A stretch of 64,000 nucleotides of DNA from Brooklawnia propionicigenes (GCF_030297015.1 NZ_AP028056.1:124001-188000), one strand, 5' to 3'. Counted from the stretch's first letter, positions 44,101 through 52,501 are shown. Translations and numbers: made by a program. Notes: a model not told the origin generated them from the sequence alone.

Positions 44101-46163
44101 TCGATGATCAAGAACTTGATGTGCTTGTCGCGGATCGTCCGACGAGCCTTCGCTGGCAGTGCCCGCCAGGCCTGCTCGGGGCTCAGATTCGACTGCAGGA
44201 TCAAGGTACCGCCAGGCACCAGGCCCTTCAGTGGGTCGGTGTGCTGAAAGACCTTGTGATCGGGCGAGAGCACAACCTCGACGTCTTCGAGTTCAGCGTT
44301 GGTGATGAGCACCGGCTCGGGGCTCAGCGTGATGTAGTAGTTCGTCGGCGCGCCGGACTTCTCCGAGCCGTACTTCGGAGCCGACTTGGAATTGAGGCCG
44401 AGTGCCCCGGCCAGGATGTCGGTCATCAGCTTGCCGGTCGCGATCGTGCCGTAGCCGCCCACCGAGTGGAAGCGGATCCGCAGCGCGGTGTCGGGAAGCA
44501 GCTTCGGGTTCTCACCGACCGGCAGCGCCATCAGCGTGGTTTCCGGGTAGGCCGCGGCCAACTTGGCCTCCAACTCGCTGTACGTGCGATCCGAAGCATC
44601 GCTGAAGAAGGTCGATCCCAGGTAGACCAGCGGGGAGGCGTTCTCTCCGGCCATGTTCTCGGCTGTCGCGATCAGATCACGCGGCTGCAGATCGTGACCG
44701 CCCAGACCGAAGATCGCGCTCGTCATCGCCGGAATCTCGGCGACGGGCTCGATACCCGGGAAACGCCCCGGATGAGCGGCATTGGCCGCACCCCGGAAGA
44801 TCGCCTGGTTGACGAACTGGGTGAGGGCCATCTGATCGGAGCGCTCCATGACCGTGACGGCCTTCTTGCCGCGCAGCGCCGCGACGACCTCGGCCTCGGG
44901 GAACGGCTGCAGCAGCTTGACGGCCACCAGACCGACCTTGATCCCGCGGCTGCGCAGGTAGGGCATGACCGCCCGGATGTCATCGCAGACCGAACCGAGC
45001 CCGACGAATACGTAGTCGGCGTCATCGACGTCATAGGTGATGACCGGCGAGTACTGGCGACCGGTCAGTTCGGAGTACTCGTCCATCGCCTGACGGGCGA
45101 GCCTGGGGACCTCGGCCGCGAAATGCGTCCGGTGGTCGGCGATGCCGGCCTGGAAGTCCGGCTGGTTCTGCACCGGTCCGGTCAGGCCGGGATTCGTCGG
45201 ATCCACCAGCGCCGGTACCGCCTGCCGGGTGCCCTTCTGCCAGGCGCCCAGCCATTGGCGGCGCCACTGGGAAGCCAGGTCGTCGGGGACGAAACGCAGC
45301 GTCTCCTCGACGAGGTGGCCCTCGTTGTCGGCCTCGACGGCGTCGGCGTGTCCCGCCAGCCAATGGCGGATCTCGTCCAGTTCGCGCAACCCGAACTCCG
45401 CCGCTTTGCGGTCGACCCAGCGGCCGAGCTGCCACACGCGGCCCTTGGCTCCGTAGACGATCTCCTGAGCCACACTCGGACAGGCGATCCGGCCCTGCGG
45501 ATCGCCGAGATATTCCTTCAACAGCGCGGGTTCGGGCAGCCTTGCCTCGGACAGCATGTGGCTGGTGGCGAATCCGTCCATCGCGTTGGCGACCGGGATC
45601 AGGGTGAGGGCCGAGGTGCGGTAGCTGATCGCGGCGAGATCGGCGGCTTCTTGCGGATTCGCGCCGAAGAAGACCGTGTACCCCGACGGCAGCAGCGCAT
45701 AGATGTCGTCATGACCGGCCATCACGTTCAGCGAGTGCTTCGACACCACGCGAGCCGCGACCTGCAGGACGAAGCCGCCCACCTTCTTGCCGACGGTGAC
45801 GAAGTGTGACTCCATCGCATAGAGGATGCCCTGGCTCGATGACGCATTCGACACGTACTGACCGCCGGTCAGTGCCGCGCCGAGCGCGCCCGACTGAGCC
45901 GAATGCTCACCTTCGGGCTCGAAGAAGAACGGATGCTTGCCCCAGACGTTCAGCTGACCCTCGGCACGGGCGGCCTCGTAGATCTCGCTGATCTCGGTCG
46001 ACGGGGTGATCGGATAGCCGATGACTCCCCCGCAGACATGCTTCATGACGTGCGCCACGGCGCCGTTGCCGTTGATCACCACCGGCTTGCCGGGGTATTT
46101 CGCCTCGCCCGGCTTGTCCGCGTGTGATTCGAGAGCTACGTCCTGGGTCGCGCTGTCAGTCAT
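41127..46163 (-). CDS. nifJ: Pyruvate:ferredoxin oxidoreductase with C-terminal ferredoxin domain
   Basis: 1678 residues, roughly 500 more than typical NifJ. N-terminal POR domain with IGYPITPSTEISEIYE; gamma domain with RFHSVGGYGTIATGK; an 8Fe ferredoxin-like domain with CTGCMECTLACPDA and CTGCLECVDVCGPGA; the TPP domain with GCRGCGEVTS, STGCSSVYASTMP and TIGGDGANYDIGFG. At the end (from about residue 1615) a second ferredoxin-like motif, CTDCKNCWQELPELFE with a last Cys in VANCDAEIIH, resembles a mono-cluster ferredoxin. An Ala/Gly linker precedes it. The enzyme oxidises pyruvate to acetyl-CoA. Start ATG at 46163. Confidence 0.93.
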   Translation of the reverse strand: MTDSATQDVALESHADKPGEAKYPGKPVVINGNGAVAHVMKHVCGGVIGYPITPSTEISEIYEAARAEGQLNVWGKHPFFFEPEGEHSAQSGALGAALTGGQYVSNASSSQGILYAMESHFVTVGKKVGGFVLQVAARVVSKHSLNVMAGHDDIYALLPSGYTVFFGANPQEAADLAAISYRTSALTLIPVANAMDGFATSHMLSEARLPEPALLKEYLGDPQGRIACPSVAQEIVYGAKGRVWQLGRWVDRKAAEFGLRELDEIRHWLAGHADAVEADNEGHLVEETLRFVPDDLASQWRRQWLGAWQKGTRQAVPALVDPTNPGLTGPVQNQPDFQAGIADHRTHFAAEVPRLARQAMDEYSELTGRQYSPVITYDVDDADYVFVGLGSVCDDIRAVMPYLRSRGIKVGLVAVKLLQPFPEAEVVAALRGKKAVTVMERSDQMALTQFVNQAIFRGAANAAHPGRFPGIEPVAEIPAMTSAIFGLGGHDLQPRDLIATAENMAGENASPLVYLGSTFFSDASDRTYSELEAKLAAAYPETTLMALPVGENPKLLPDTALRIRFHSVGGYGTIATGKLMTDILAGALGLNSKSAPKYGSEKSGAPTNYYITLSPEPVLITNAELEDVEVVLSPDHKVFQHTDPLKGLVPGGTLILQSNLSPEQAWRALPAKARRTIRDKHIKFLIIDAFSVAAEHAPTPELQTRMMGIAFIGAVVGGVDRIVQDTSLDALREKVYLQISKKFGRKGTAIVSSNMAVIEDGLTAVIPVPYDEPAYLTIDAESAPVNSRGLALSSAMCPSPCAASNLFDADYYERIMGKPFRDGTVGRAPVFPGSGLFVPSGTAAGKDKGMFRRTVPIFDASLCTGCMECTLACPDAAIPNAVHEIHTLIAAAVEMIEVNQPQRAAMRDHIYGIASRVREYYRADKDAGPLADLVAKAADELVPATSGSYLRRNFGACVEVLRGFPVARTRPFFDAIERETPGNGGLYSVTIDPWKCTGCLECVDVCGPGALTAFDQTPEIEEKLESGFEFLSRTPNTPARFTAGAVDPGGDTKRLFLDRANYYAVTGGHGGCRGCGEVTSTRMVMATSHALGAKRQSEQRILLTALVDAVSATLDDAVDITPERKARLEATIAELEKGLYLLEGGPIGKAPATTVVANSTGCSSVYASTMPYNAFTDPWVNSLFQDAQALAKGIYEGLAAKAADLVKAVRVARLELEDAYDPAVHDRELATLDWSEFTDEELAYLPTVLTIGGDGANYDIGFGALSRILTSSTPIKMMVLDTGGYSNTGGQASTASFIGQDADLARVGATATGKTEDRKELAILAAFHPNTYVAATATAMQGHFLRAAMDMLNFSDGAALIDVYTPCQGENGIADNMANERGRMAVASRMAPVFVHDPRKGDNLRDWFDLDGNPDPGKLWTTHTIEFVDETGELRLKEFPLTPAQFAMGEVRFKKQFSKLQIDQDAIAVPVEDYIDLPEADRATHVPFIWSTDGADRLVKIKVSQTIVAMVEGRRRNWQLLQYLAGVDIERLKALHKSDLDDLQSRYDGAMAARESSMDEIARAMSELAASTAAQPVTTFGGGFGGFGGPAPAAAAAPAETGLPIVRLDADDIAKCTDCKNCWQELPELFERTKVIVDGQTRDAARLIAGAVDKVEPTDDLRRRIAKVVANCDAEIIH

Positions 46164-46407
46164 GCTGCGTTTCCTCGCCTGTCGTGCGGTCGAAGATGGC
46201 ATCTGCTGCCCGCTGCAGCCGGTGATGCCATCGGCCACGATCACTCATACGGTGCCCCGCCTGCGCCCTTGTCTGGAGGCGTGATCGTGGTTCAAAGAAG
46301 AATAGCCGCCGGATCATTTTGCCCGCGCAGTGGGGTAGGCCCTTTTCTTTGTTGTTCGATGCTCTGGCCTCACCGAGATGGAGACCGCACCATCTACCCT
46401 GGTGACC

Positions 46408-46932
46408 ATGGCCGAGTGGGTAGCCCTACTGCGGGGTGTCAATGTGGGCGGAATCACCGTCCGTTCGGTGGATCTGAAGGCCTTGTTCACCGATCTCGGG
46501 TTCACTGAGGTGCGCACCGTGCTGGCGTCCGGCAATGTCGTCTTCAGCGCTGAAGGCGATCGTGCACGGCTCAAGTCCGGCATCGAGACGGCGCTGCGCG
46601 AGCGGTTCGGTTACGACGCCTGGATCGTCCTGGTCAGCCGCGAGGAGGTGGCCGCGGCGGTGGCCGGTTTCCCCTTCGACGCCTCCGACCCCGGACGGCA
46701 GCCCTGGGTGATCTTCTGTTCCGAGGAGGCGGTGCGGCGCGAGCTTCTCGATGGCGCATCCGACTTCGATCCACTCACGGATCCAGTGGCCGAAGGCGAC
46801 AAGGTGATCTACTGGAACCCGGTCACCGGCGCCACTACCTCCACAACGTTCGCAAAACTGCTGGCCAAACCCCGCTACAAGGCGACCACGACGAACCGCA
46901 ACCTGCGAACACTGCAGAAGATCATCGGGTGA
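46408..46932 (+). CDS. DUF1697 family protein
   Basis: 174-residue DUF1697 protein with the family start WVALLRGVNVGG, then ASGNVVFSAEG and the C-terminal TTTNRNLRTLQKI. The function of this widespread family is not known. ATG at 46408 has no ribosome binding site; TACCCT (46395-46400) eight bases upstream fits a -10 box, so the mRNA may be leaderless. It lies 67 bases before the oleA-like gene on the same strand, but whether it belongs to that cluster is unclear. Confidence 0.85.
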   Translation: MAEWVALLRGVNVGGITVRSVDLKALFTDLGFTEVRTVLASGNVVFSAEGDRARLKSGIETALRERFGYDAWIVLVSREEVAAAVAGFPFDASDPGRQPWVIFCSEEAVRRELLDGASDFDPLTDPVAEGDKVIYWNPVTGATTSTTFAKLLAKPRYKATTTNRNLRTLQKIIG

Positions 46933-46999
46933 TCCCGGGGGATGCGCCGCCGCCGGCGGGCATTCCAGGAGTTGCCCTTCCAACCAGTAGGCTCGATCA

Positions 47000-48001
47000 A
47001 TGCCCACCACCCGAATCTCCGGCGTCGCAACCCACCTGCCAGAACGTACCCAGGACACCGCCGACACCGAGGTCGAACTGCGACAGCGAAATGGGCATCT
47101 GCGGCTCGCGACGGGGCTCATCTCGCGCCTGACCGGCGTCCAGCGGGTTCATGTACGTCCGGAGGGCTGGCAGGCGTCCGATCTGGCAGTCGCTGCGGCG
47201 CGGAAGCTGATCGACGAGCAGCCCGGCGACATCGATCTGCTGATGTTCGCCAGCGCCAGCCAGGATCTCATCGAGCCCGCCACTAGCCACATCGTCAGCG
47301 CGAAGCTCGGATTGAGTGCGCCGGTCTTCGATGTGAAGAACGCCTGCAATTCGGTCATCAATGCCCTGCAGATCGCCGACGCATTGATTCGAGCCGGTAG
47401 CCATCGGCGCATTCTCGTCGTCAGCGGGGAGGCACCCACCTCGGCGGTCCGCTGGCAGCTGCGTGACCGGGCACAATTCGTCCGTTCGTTTCCCGGTTAT
47501 TCGATGAGTGACGGTGGCGCGGCAGTGCTTCTCGAGGCCGACGAGTCTTGTCAGCGGGGCATTCAGGCCGCTACGTTTCACGCGCTTTCCCGGCATTGGA
47601 ATATCGGCACACTGCCCGGCGGCGGCACCGTTGCTGCCCACGATCCGGATATGACCTATTTCGATATGGACGGCAGCAGTCTGCAGCGGGCATTTCTGGA
47701 ACTTGGACCCGAGCCGATCACCACCTTTCTGAGACAGCAGCGGCGCAGGCCGACCGACTTCGATTTCGTCGCCATCCATCAGGTCTCGGTGCCTTTCCTG
47801 CCGCCCATCCTGGAGCGTCTGGGAGTGCCCGCCGACCGGACCATCGTCACTGTCGCGGACCACGGCAACCTCGCCTCGGTCACCCTCCCCCTGCAGTTGG
47901 AGCTCGCCCGGCGGCGCGGCATGATCGGGCCGGGCAGCCTGGTGCTGTTGATCGGCCTCGCCGGGGGAATCAGCCTCGGCTTGATGGCGGTGCGGCTGTG
48001 A
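47000..48001 (+). CDS. OleA-like ketoacyl synthase III
   Basis: 333-residue thiolase-fold ketosynthase of the KAS III/OleA type. The catalytic triad is visible: Cys116 in KNACNSVINAL, His260 in IHQVSVPF and Asn290 in DHGNLASVTL. OleA joins two acyl-CoAs head to head to give a beta-keto acid; FabH starts fatty acid synthesis. The context of an OleC-like and an OleD-like gene favours OleA. TAGGCT at 46988-46993 is placed for a leaderless start at the ATG. Its stop overlaps the next start (GTGA). Glu117-like residues of OleA were not checked by alignment. Confidence 0.82.
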   Translation: MPTTRISGVATHLPERTQDTADTEVELRQRNGHLRLATGLISRLTGVQRVHVRPEGWQASDLAVAAARKLIDEQPGDIDLLMFASASQDLIEPATSHIVSAKLGLSAPVFDVKNACNSVINALQIADALIRAGSHRRILVVSGEAPTSAVRWQLRDRAQFVRSFPGYSMSDGGAAVLLEADESCQRGIQAATFHALSRHWNIGTLPGGGTVAAHDPDMTYFDMDGSSLQRAFLELGPEPITTFLRQQRRRPTDFDFVAIHQVSVPFLPPILERLGVPADRTIVTVADHGNLASVTLPLQLELARRRGMIGPGSLVLLIGLAGGISLGLMAVRL

Positions 48002-49950
48002 GCCGCCGGCTCGCGGTGGTCGTTCCCGTCTACAACGAGGCATCCGGGATCGCGGCCACCTTGGAGGCGCTGGCGGGCCAGGACGATGCCGACTTCGACG
48101 CCGTCTTCGTCGACAACGCCTCGACCGATGACTCGGTGCAGCTGATGGAGACGTTCATTCGCCGTCACGGCCTGACGCGCTGGCGGATCGTCCACGAGCC
48201 GCTCAAGGGCACCGGAGCCGCCGCCGATACCGGCATGCGCGAGGCCATCGCCGGTGGGGCGCAGCTGCTGGCCCGCACCGATGCCGATTGCCTGCCGCGC
48301 CACGACTGGACGGCTGCCGTCCGGCGTGCGTTGACTCCATCACACGAAGGCGGACTGGGACTGGCGCTGGTCGGCGGTGAACTCGTGCCCCGCCGGGACG
48401 AGGGCCTCGGATGGCCGACCAGAGCAGCCTTGCGTGGCGCGGTGCATCTGGCCGAGGCATTCGGGCGGATTCGTCCCGGCAACCGCGACCCCGCCTACCG
48501 AGGCCCCTACATGATGGCGGCCGGCTGCAATGTCGGCATCACCAGCCGGCTGTATGAGCAGGCCGGCGGCTTTCCCCGGACCCGCATCGAGCAGTTGCAC
48601 GAAGACCGCGCGCTGGTCAACGCCGTGCGGCGATTGACCAGGGATTATCAGCGCCGATCCGATGTGGTGGTGTATGCCTCCAGCCGCCGGGCGCAGGCCT
48701 GGGGGCTCGCGAACACGCTGCTGTGGTATAAGGATCACGCCTATTGTCCCCCCGAAGTCGACATTCGCGACCCAGCATTGGCGCAGCGTCCAGCACGCAC
48801 CTCGATCGCATTGGCCGCACGCCATGAGCGGCGGCTGCTGCTCGCGGCGCATCCACTGGCCTTCCCGTTCATCGATGCGATCGGCGGCCCGGTGCGCCGG
48901 GTGCCGGGTCTGGGCGTGGTGGTGAAGGATGCCGACCTGATGCGTGCGGTGCTGATGGATTCGGACAGCTTCGGCAAGAGTGGTCCGGGTTCACCCGGCG
49001 ACCTGTGGACTCCCGTGCTCGGGCCGCGCGTCCTGATGAACATGGACGGCGCCGATCACTTGGAGCTGCGCCGCAAGCTCGCCCCACTGTTCTCCCCCGG
49101 TTCGGTGCGCGACCTGGTCGCCGATTCGCTGGGGCCGGCCACCCAGCGGCTGAGCGAGCGGCTGCGGCGAGGAGAAGAAGTCGATCTGGTCAGCCATGCC
49201 CAGCACGCGGCGAGTGCCGTGATCAGCCGGCTGGTCGGGCTGCCACCCGGGGTCATCGACGCCGGCTTCTTCGCGCGTTCGTCGACGGTCACCGGGTTCG
49301 TCTCACTGGCGCGCCCGAGTCTGACACCGCGCCAGATCACCCGCGCCCGCAAGGTCATGCACGAGTTGGACGAGCACGCCGCCGCAGCGTACGCCGGGGA
49401 CGAATCGACCGTCCCGGGACGCATGCGCGCCCTCGGACTCACTCAGGCCGAAGCGCTGGGAGCGGTCGGAGCATTCGTGCTGACCGGCACCGAGACCCTC
49501 GTTTCATTCATCCCCCGGCTCGCCGCGATCCTCGTCGACACCGGCTGGCACGCCCGGTTGAGCGCCGAACCGAAGCTGGTGGACGCTGCAGTTGCCGAGG
49601 CGCTGCGGGTGACGACCCCGAGTCCGGTGATGTTGCGCTCGGTGGAACGACCCACCCGCATCGGCACGGTCGAGGTCACACCGGGCGAGCGCATCATCCT
49701 CGGCACCTACTGGGCCAACCGGGCGCTCGGCGAATTCGACCCCGAAACCAACCCGGCGGCTCAGCTCAGGCAGTTGTGGTTCGGTGCCGGCGTGCATTTC
49801 TGTCTAGGCGCTCCCCTGGCGATGGCTCAGATCAACCTGGTGCTCGGCGCTGTGCTGGCCGCCAGGAATCTGCGGATCGTCGAACGCCAGGCGTCACGTG
49901 GGGTGCTGATCCCGTCGTACCGGCGTCTCGTGCTGCGGGGTTCGTCGTGA
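47998..49950 (+). CDS. GT2 glycosyltransferase-cytochrome P450 fusion
   Basis: 650 residues joining two enzymes in one frame. Residues 1 to about 260 are a GT2 glycosyltransferase (VVPVYNEASGIAATL, VDNASTD, and the DxD-type TDAD at 94-97). From about residue 280 to the end is a P450: the helix C region HLELRRK, the I-helix TGTET (496-500), ExxR (E534 to R537), and heme loop FGAGVHFCLG with the ligand Cys602. The joint covers about 20-40 residues (ARHERRLLLAAHPLAFPF). GTG at 47998 overlaps the oleA-like stop. GT2 enzymes with P450s fused at the C-terminus are unusual. A sequencing error joining two genes seems unlikely, because both domains lie in one open frame. Confidence 0.88.
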   Translation: MSRRLAVVVPVYNEASGIAATLEALAGQDDADFDAVFVDNASTDDSVQLMETFIRRHGLTRWRIVHEPLKGTGAAADTGMREAIAGGAQLLARTDADCLPRHDWTAAVRRALTPSHEGGLGLALVGGELVPRRDEGLGWPTRAALRGAVHLAEAFGRIRPGNRDPAYRGPYMMAAGCNVGITSRLYEQAGGFPRTRIEQLHEDRALVNAVRRLTRDYQRRSDVVVYASSRRAQAWGLANTLLWYKDHAYCPPEVDIRDPALAQRPARTSIALAARHERRLLLAAHPLAFPFIDAIGGPVRRVPGLGVVVKDADLMRAVLMDSDSFGKSGPGSPGDLWTPVLGPRVLMNMDGADHLELRRKLAPLFSPGSVRDLVADSLGPATQRLSERLRRGEEVDLVSHAQHAASAVISRLVGLPPGVIDAGFFARSSTVTGFVSLARPSLTPRQITRARKVMHELDEHAAAAYAGDESTVPGRMRALGLTQAEALGAVGAFVLTGTETLVSFIPRLAAILVDTGWHARLSAEPKLVDAAVAEALRVTTPSPVMLRSVERPTRIGTVEVTPGERIILGTYWANRALGEFDPETNPAAQLRQLWFGAGVHFCLGAPLAMAQINLVLGAVLAARNLRIVERQASRGVLIPSYRRLVLRGSS

Positions 49951-51521
49951 CCGATCTGGTGACCGCCGTGCTGGCCTCGGCCGACAGCCGCGCCGAGCAA
50001 CCCGCCCTGACATCGGGTCGCACGACCCTCGGTTATGCCGAACTGGCACGGCGCATCCGATCGACGGCATCGGGGCTGCGGGCCGAAGGGCTGCAGCCCG
50101 GTGACCGCGTGCTGTTCTCCGTGCGTCCTGGGCCGCAAGCCGTCATCTTGGCACTGGGGATCGTGCTCGCCGGCGGAGTCGTGGTCTTCGCCGATCCGGG
50201 AGCAGGCGAGGCGCTCTTCCGCTCGCGTGCGCGACTGGCCGCCCCGCGCTGGGTGGCGGCCGAATCGCTGCTCTATCTGGCCTCCAGCGCGCCACTGCGC
50301 CGATTCGCCCGGCGGCGCGGACTGGAGCTCGCGCCGTATGCCCGGCTCGTACCGCAGGCCCGCCATCTTCGGGCGGGCGGCTGGTTGCCCGGTACACCTC
50401 GCCGCGCCGTGCCCGTGTCACGACTGGCCGGGCACCGGCATGAACCTGACGGTCGGCCGGTTTCGGTCGACCTGGACGACGAGGCCCTGATCGTCTTCAC
50501 CAGCGGGACGACCAGCACGCCGCGGGGCGTCGTCCACTCGCGGGGCTCACTGGGGGCCGGACTGACGGATTTCGCCGACGGCGTGGGCATGCGGCCGGGC
50601 CAGCGGGTGCTCACCGACCAGCTGATGGTGGGCGTGCCGGCACTCATCGCGGGCGCGCACTGGACGATCCCACCGCCGGGCGCCAACGCCGGCGCGCGTC
50701 CCGAGCACTACCTGCGGCTGCTGCGCGATACCGAACTGATCTTCGTGGTGCCCGCGGTGATGGATTCGATGCTGCGCGCGCTGGATGATTCGGCCCGGCT
50801 GCGCCCGGCCGGCCTGGAGACCATCGTGATGGGTGGTGCACCCGTATTGGGTCCGCTGTTGGAGCGGGTGCACGCGCGCTTTCCGGACGCCGCCATACGC
50901 GCCGTCTACGGGATGACCGAGATCCTTCCGGTGGCGATCGCCGACGGAGTTGCGAAACTCCGGGCGGGCACCGACCCGGCCGGTGGGGACCGGCTCGGAC
51001 GCCTTGTGCCGAGTGTCACGGCCCGGATCGATGACGGCGAACTCGTGCTGAGCGGGCCCGGGTTGGCCCGTGGTTACCTCGCCGATCTTCCCGAGAACCC
51101 GCTCGGCGAACTGCACACCGGCGACCTGGCCCGTATCGACGGCGACCAACTCGTCTCGCTCGGACGCAAGAAGGACATGTTCATCAGGGGCAGGCAGAAC
51201 ATCTATCCGGGACTCTACGAGCCACTGGTGGCCGGGCTCGCCGGTGTGGCCGAGGCGGCCCTGATCGGGCTACCCGATGAGATCGGCGATGATCGGATCG
51301 TGCTCGTCGTCGTGCCCGAGCACGCTGCCGGGGTGGGTCTGGCCACCGACCATCGGCTGGCCCGTGAGGTGACCCGGAGACTGCCCGGCCTGCTGGACGC
51401 CGGCGCGGTGCCCGATCTGGTACTCACGATCGACGATCTGCCCCGCTCGGGACGTGGCCGCAAGCTCGACCGCAAGGCCTTGGCCGGTCAGGTCGCTGCC
51501 TATCTGAGGGACGCGCGATGA
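49947..51521 (+). CDS. OleC-like AMP-dependent ligase (candidate beta-lactone synthetase)
   Basis: 524-residue ANL-superfamily enzyme. Core motifs: the P-loop FTSGTTSTPRGVV, the aromatic motif VYGMTEILP, the hinge HTGDLARID with GRKKDMFIRGRQNIYP, and the C-terminal catalytic Lys in RSGRGRKLDRKAL. OleC turns a beta-hydroxy acid into a beta-lactone with ATP; other ANL enzymes make acyl-CoA or acyl-AMP. The sequence alone does not decide; the gene order does. Start GTG at 49947 overlaps the P450 stop (GTGA). No acyl-carrier domain is attached. Confidence 0.82.
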   Translation: MTDLVTAVLASADSRAEQPALTSGRTTLGYAELARRIRSTASGLRAEGLQPGDRVLFSVRPGPQAVILALGIVLAGGVVVFADPGAGEALFRSRARLAAPRWVAAESLLYLASSAPLRRFARRRGLELAPYARLVPQARHLRAGGWLPGTPRRAVPVSRLAGHRHEPDGRPVSVDLDDEALIVFTSGTTSTPRGVVHSRGSLGAGLTDFADGVGMRPGQRVLTDQLMVGVPALIAGAHWTIPPPGANAGARPEHYLRLLRDTELIFVVPAVMDSMLRALDDSARLRPAGLETIVMGGAPVLGPLLERVHARFPDAAIRAVYGMTEILPVAIADGVAKLRAGTDPAGGDRLGRLVPSVTARIDDGELVLSGPGLARGYLADLPENPLGELHTGDLARIDGDQLVSLGRKKDMFIRGRQNIYPGLYEPLVAGLAGVAEAALIGLPDEIGDDRIVLVVVPEHAAGVGLATDHRLAREVTRRLPGLLDAGAVPDLVLTIDDLPRSGRGRKLDRKALAGQVAAYLRDAR

Positions 51522-52432
51522 GGATCGCGGTCACCGGGGCAAGCGGATTCGTGGGTGGCGCGCTGGCCACGGCGCTGGCAGACGACGGTCACCAGGTCAC
51601 CGGATTCGGACGCCGCCCGCACGGCTGGCAGCACCCACGCGGGAACTACGTCATCTGGGATCTCGACTCCGCGGCCCCTGATGAGGCGCACCACATCGAT
51701 GCGGTGGTGCACTGCGCGGCACTGGCCGACGACTGGGCGCCGCGGGATGCCGCGATGCGCTCGAATCTCGGTGGCACGCGCAGGGTGCTGGAGACGTTCG
51801 CGGGTTGCCGGTTCGTGCATATGTCGACATCGAGTGTCTACGACGCCTTCCGGCCGAGTGTCATGGCCAGGGAGAACGAACCGGCGCCGCACCGGCATCT
51901 CAGCAGCTATCCGGAATCCAAGGCAGCCGCCGAGAGGCTCCTGGCCGGCACGGACGCGGTGATTCTGCGTCCGCATGCGGTCTACGGGCCCGGCGACACG
52001 ACGCTGCTGCCCCGCCTGTTGCAGTCGGTGCGCCATGGTCGCCTGGTCCTGCCGGCGGGTGCGCAGGTGCGGCATTCGCTCACCCACATCGACAATCTGA
52101 CCCAGGCGGTGCGGTGCGCGCTGGACCCCGACGGCCCGTCGGGAGTCTTCAACATCGCGGACGCCGAGCCCGTGTACCTTGCCGAGGTCATCACCGAGTT
52201 CTTGGCCCGCGCCGATCTGCCGGCGCGGATCATCGCCATACCATTCTCAGCTGCCTGGCAGGCCGCCCGGTTCGCCGAGTTGAGGGCGGCGCTTCGGCAT
52301 ACCCGGCCGCGACTGACCAGATATGCGGTGAGCCAACTCGGCGTCGAACGCACCTTCGACATCGCCGCTGCGCGCCGCCAGTTGGGATACCGCCCGTTCA
52401 CCACGACACTGAGCGGCGCCGAGGCCTGGTAG
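51518..52432 (+). CDS. OleD-like NAD(P)-dependent dehydrogenase (SDR)
   Basis: 304-residue extended short-chain dehydrogenase. The NAD(P) site is VTGASGFVGGALA, the catalytic Ser lies in HMSTSSVYD, and the YxxxK pair is SYPESKAA. OleD reduces the beta-keto acid from OleA to a beta-hydroxy acid, which OleC then acts on. The family also includes 3-beta-hydroxysteroid dehydrogenases and UDP-sugar epimerases, so a sugar-epimerase role linked to the GT2 domain is an alternative. ATG overlaps the ligase stop (ATGA). It is the last gene of the cluster. Confidence 0.82.
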   Translation: MRIAVTGASGFVGGALATALADDGHQVTGFGRRPHGWQHPRGNYVIWDLDSAAPDEAHHIDAVVHCAALADDWAPRDAAMRSNLGGTRRVLETFAGCRFVHMSTSSVYDAFRPSVMARENEPAPHRHLSSYPESKAAAERLLAGTDAVILRPHAVYGPGDTTLLPRLLQSVRHGRLVLPAGAQVRHSLTHIDNLTQAVRCALDPDGPSGVFNIADAEPVYLAEVITEFLARADLPARIIAIPFSAAWQAARFAELRAALRHTRPRLTRYAVSQLGVERTFDIAAARRQLGYRPFTTTLSGAEAW

Positions 52433-52501
52433 CCGAAGACGCACGCGCCGGCAGAGCCGCCAACTTTTTCGTCCGGATCACTTGAATCCGAACCCCCTAC
52501 A

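Noticed and set aside
41109-45809. Very long plus-strand open frame (1566 codons) opposite nifJ
   Set aside because: It is antisense to a gene with clear PFOR motifs throughout, and its translation has the His/Arg/Gly/Asp-rich look of a GC-driven shadow frame with no domain.
47548-47997. Upstream extension of the GT2-P450 frame
   Set aside because: It overlaps the oleA-like gene and has no recognisable domain. The GT2 fold begins right after GTG at 47998.
49005-49946. Long N-terminal extension of the OleC-like frame
   Set aside because: The segment overlaps the P450 in another frame and is Arg/Pro-rich with no domain. GTG at 49947, overlapping the P450 stop, is a much better start.
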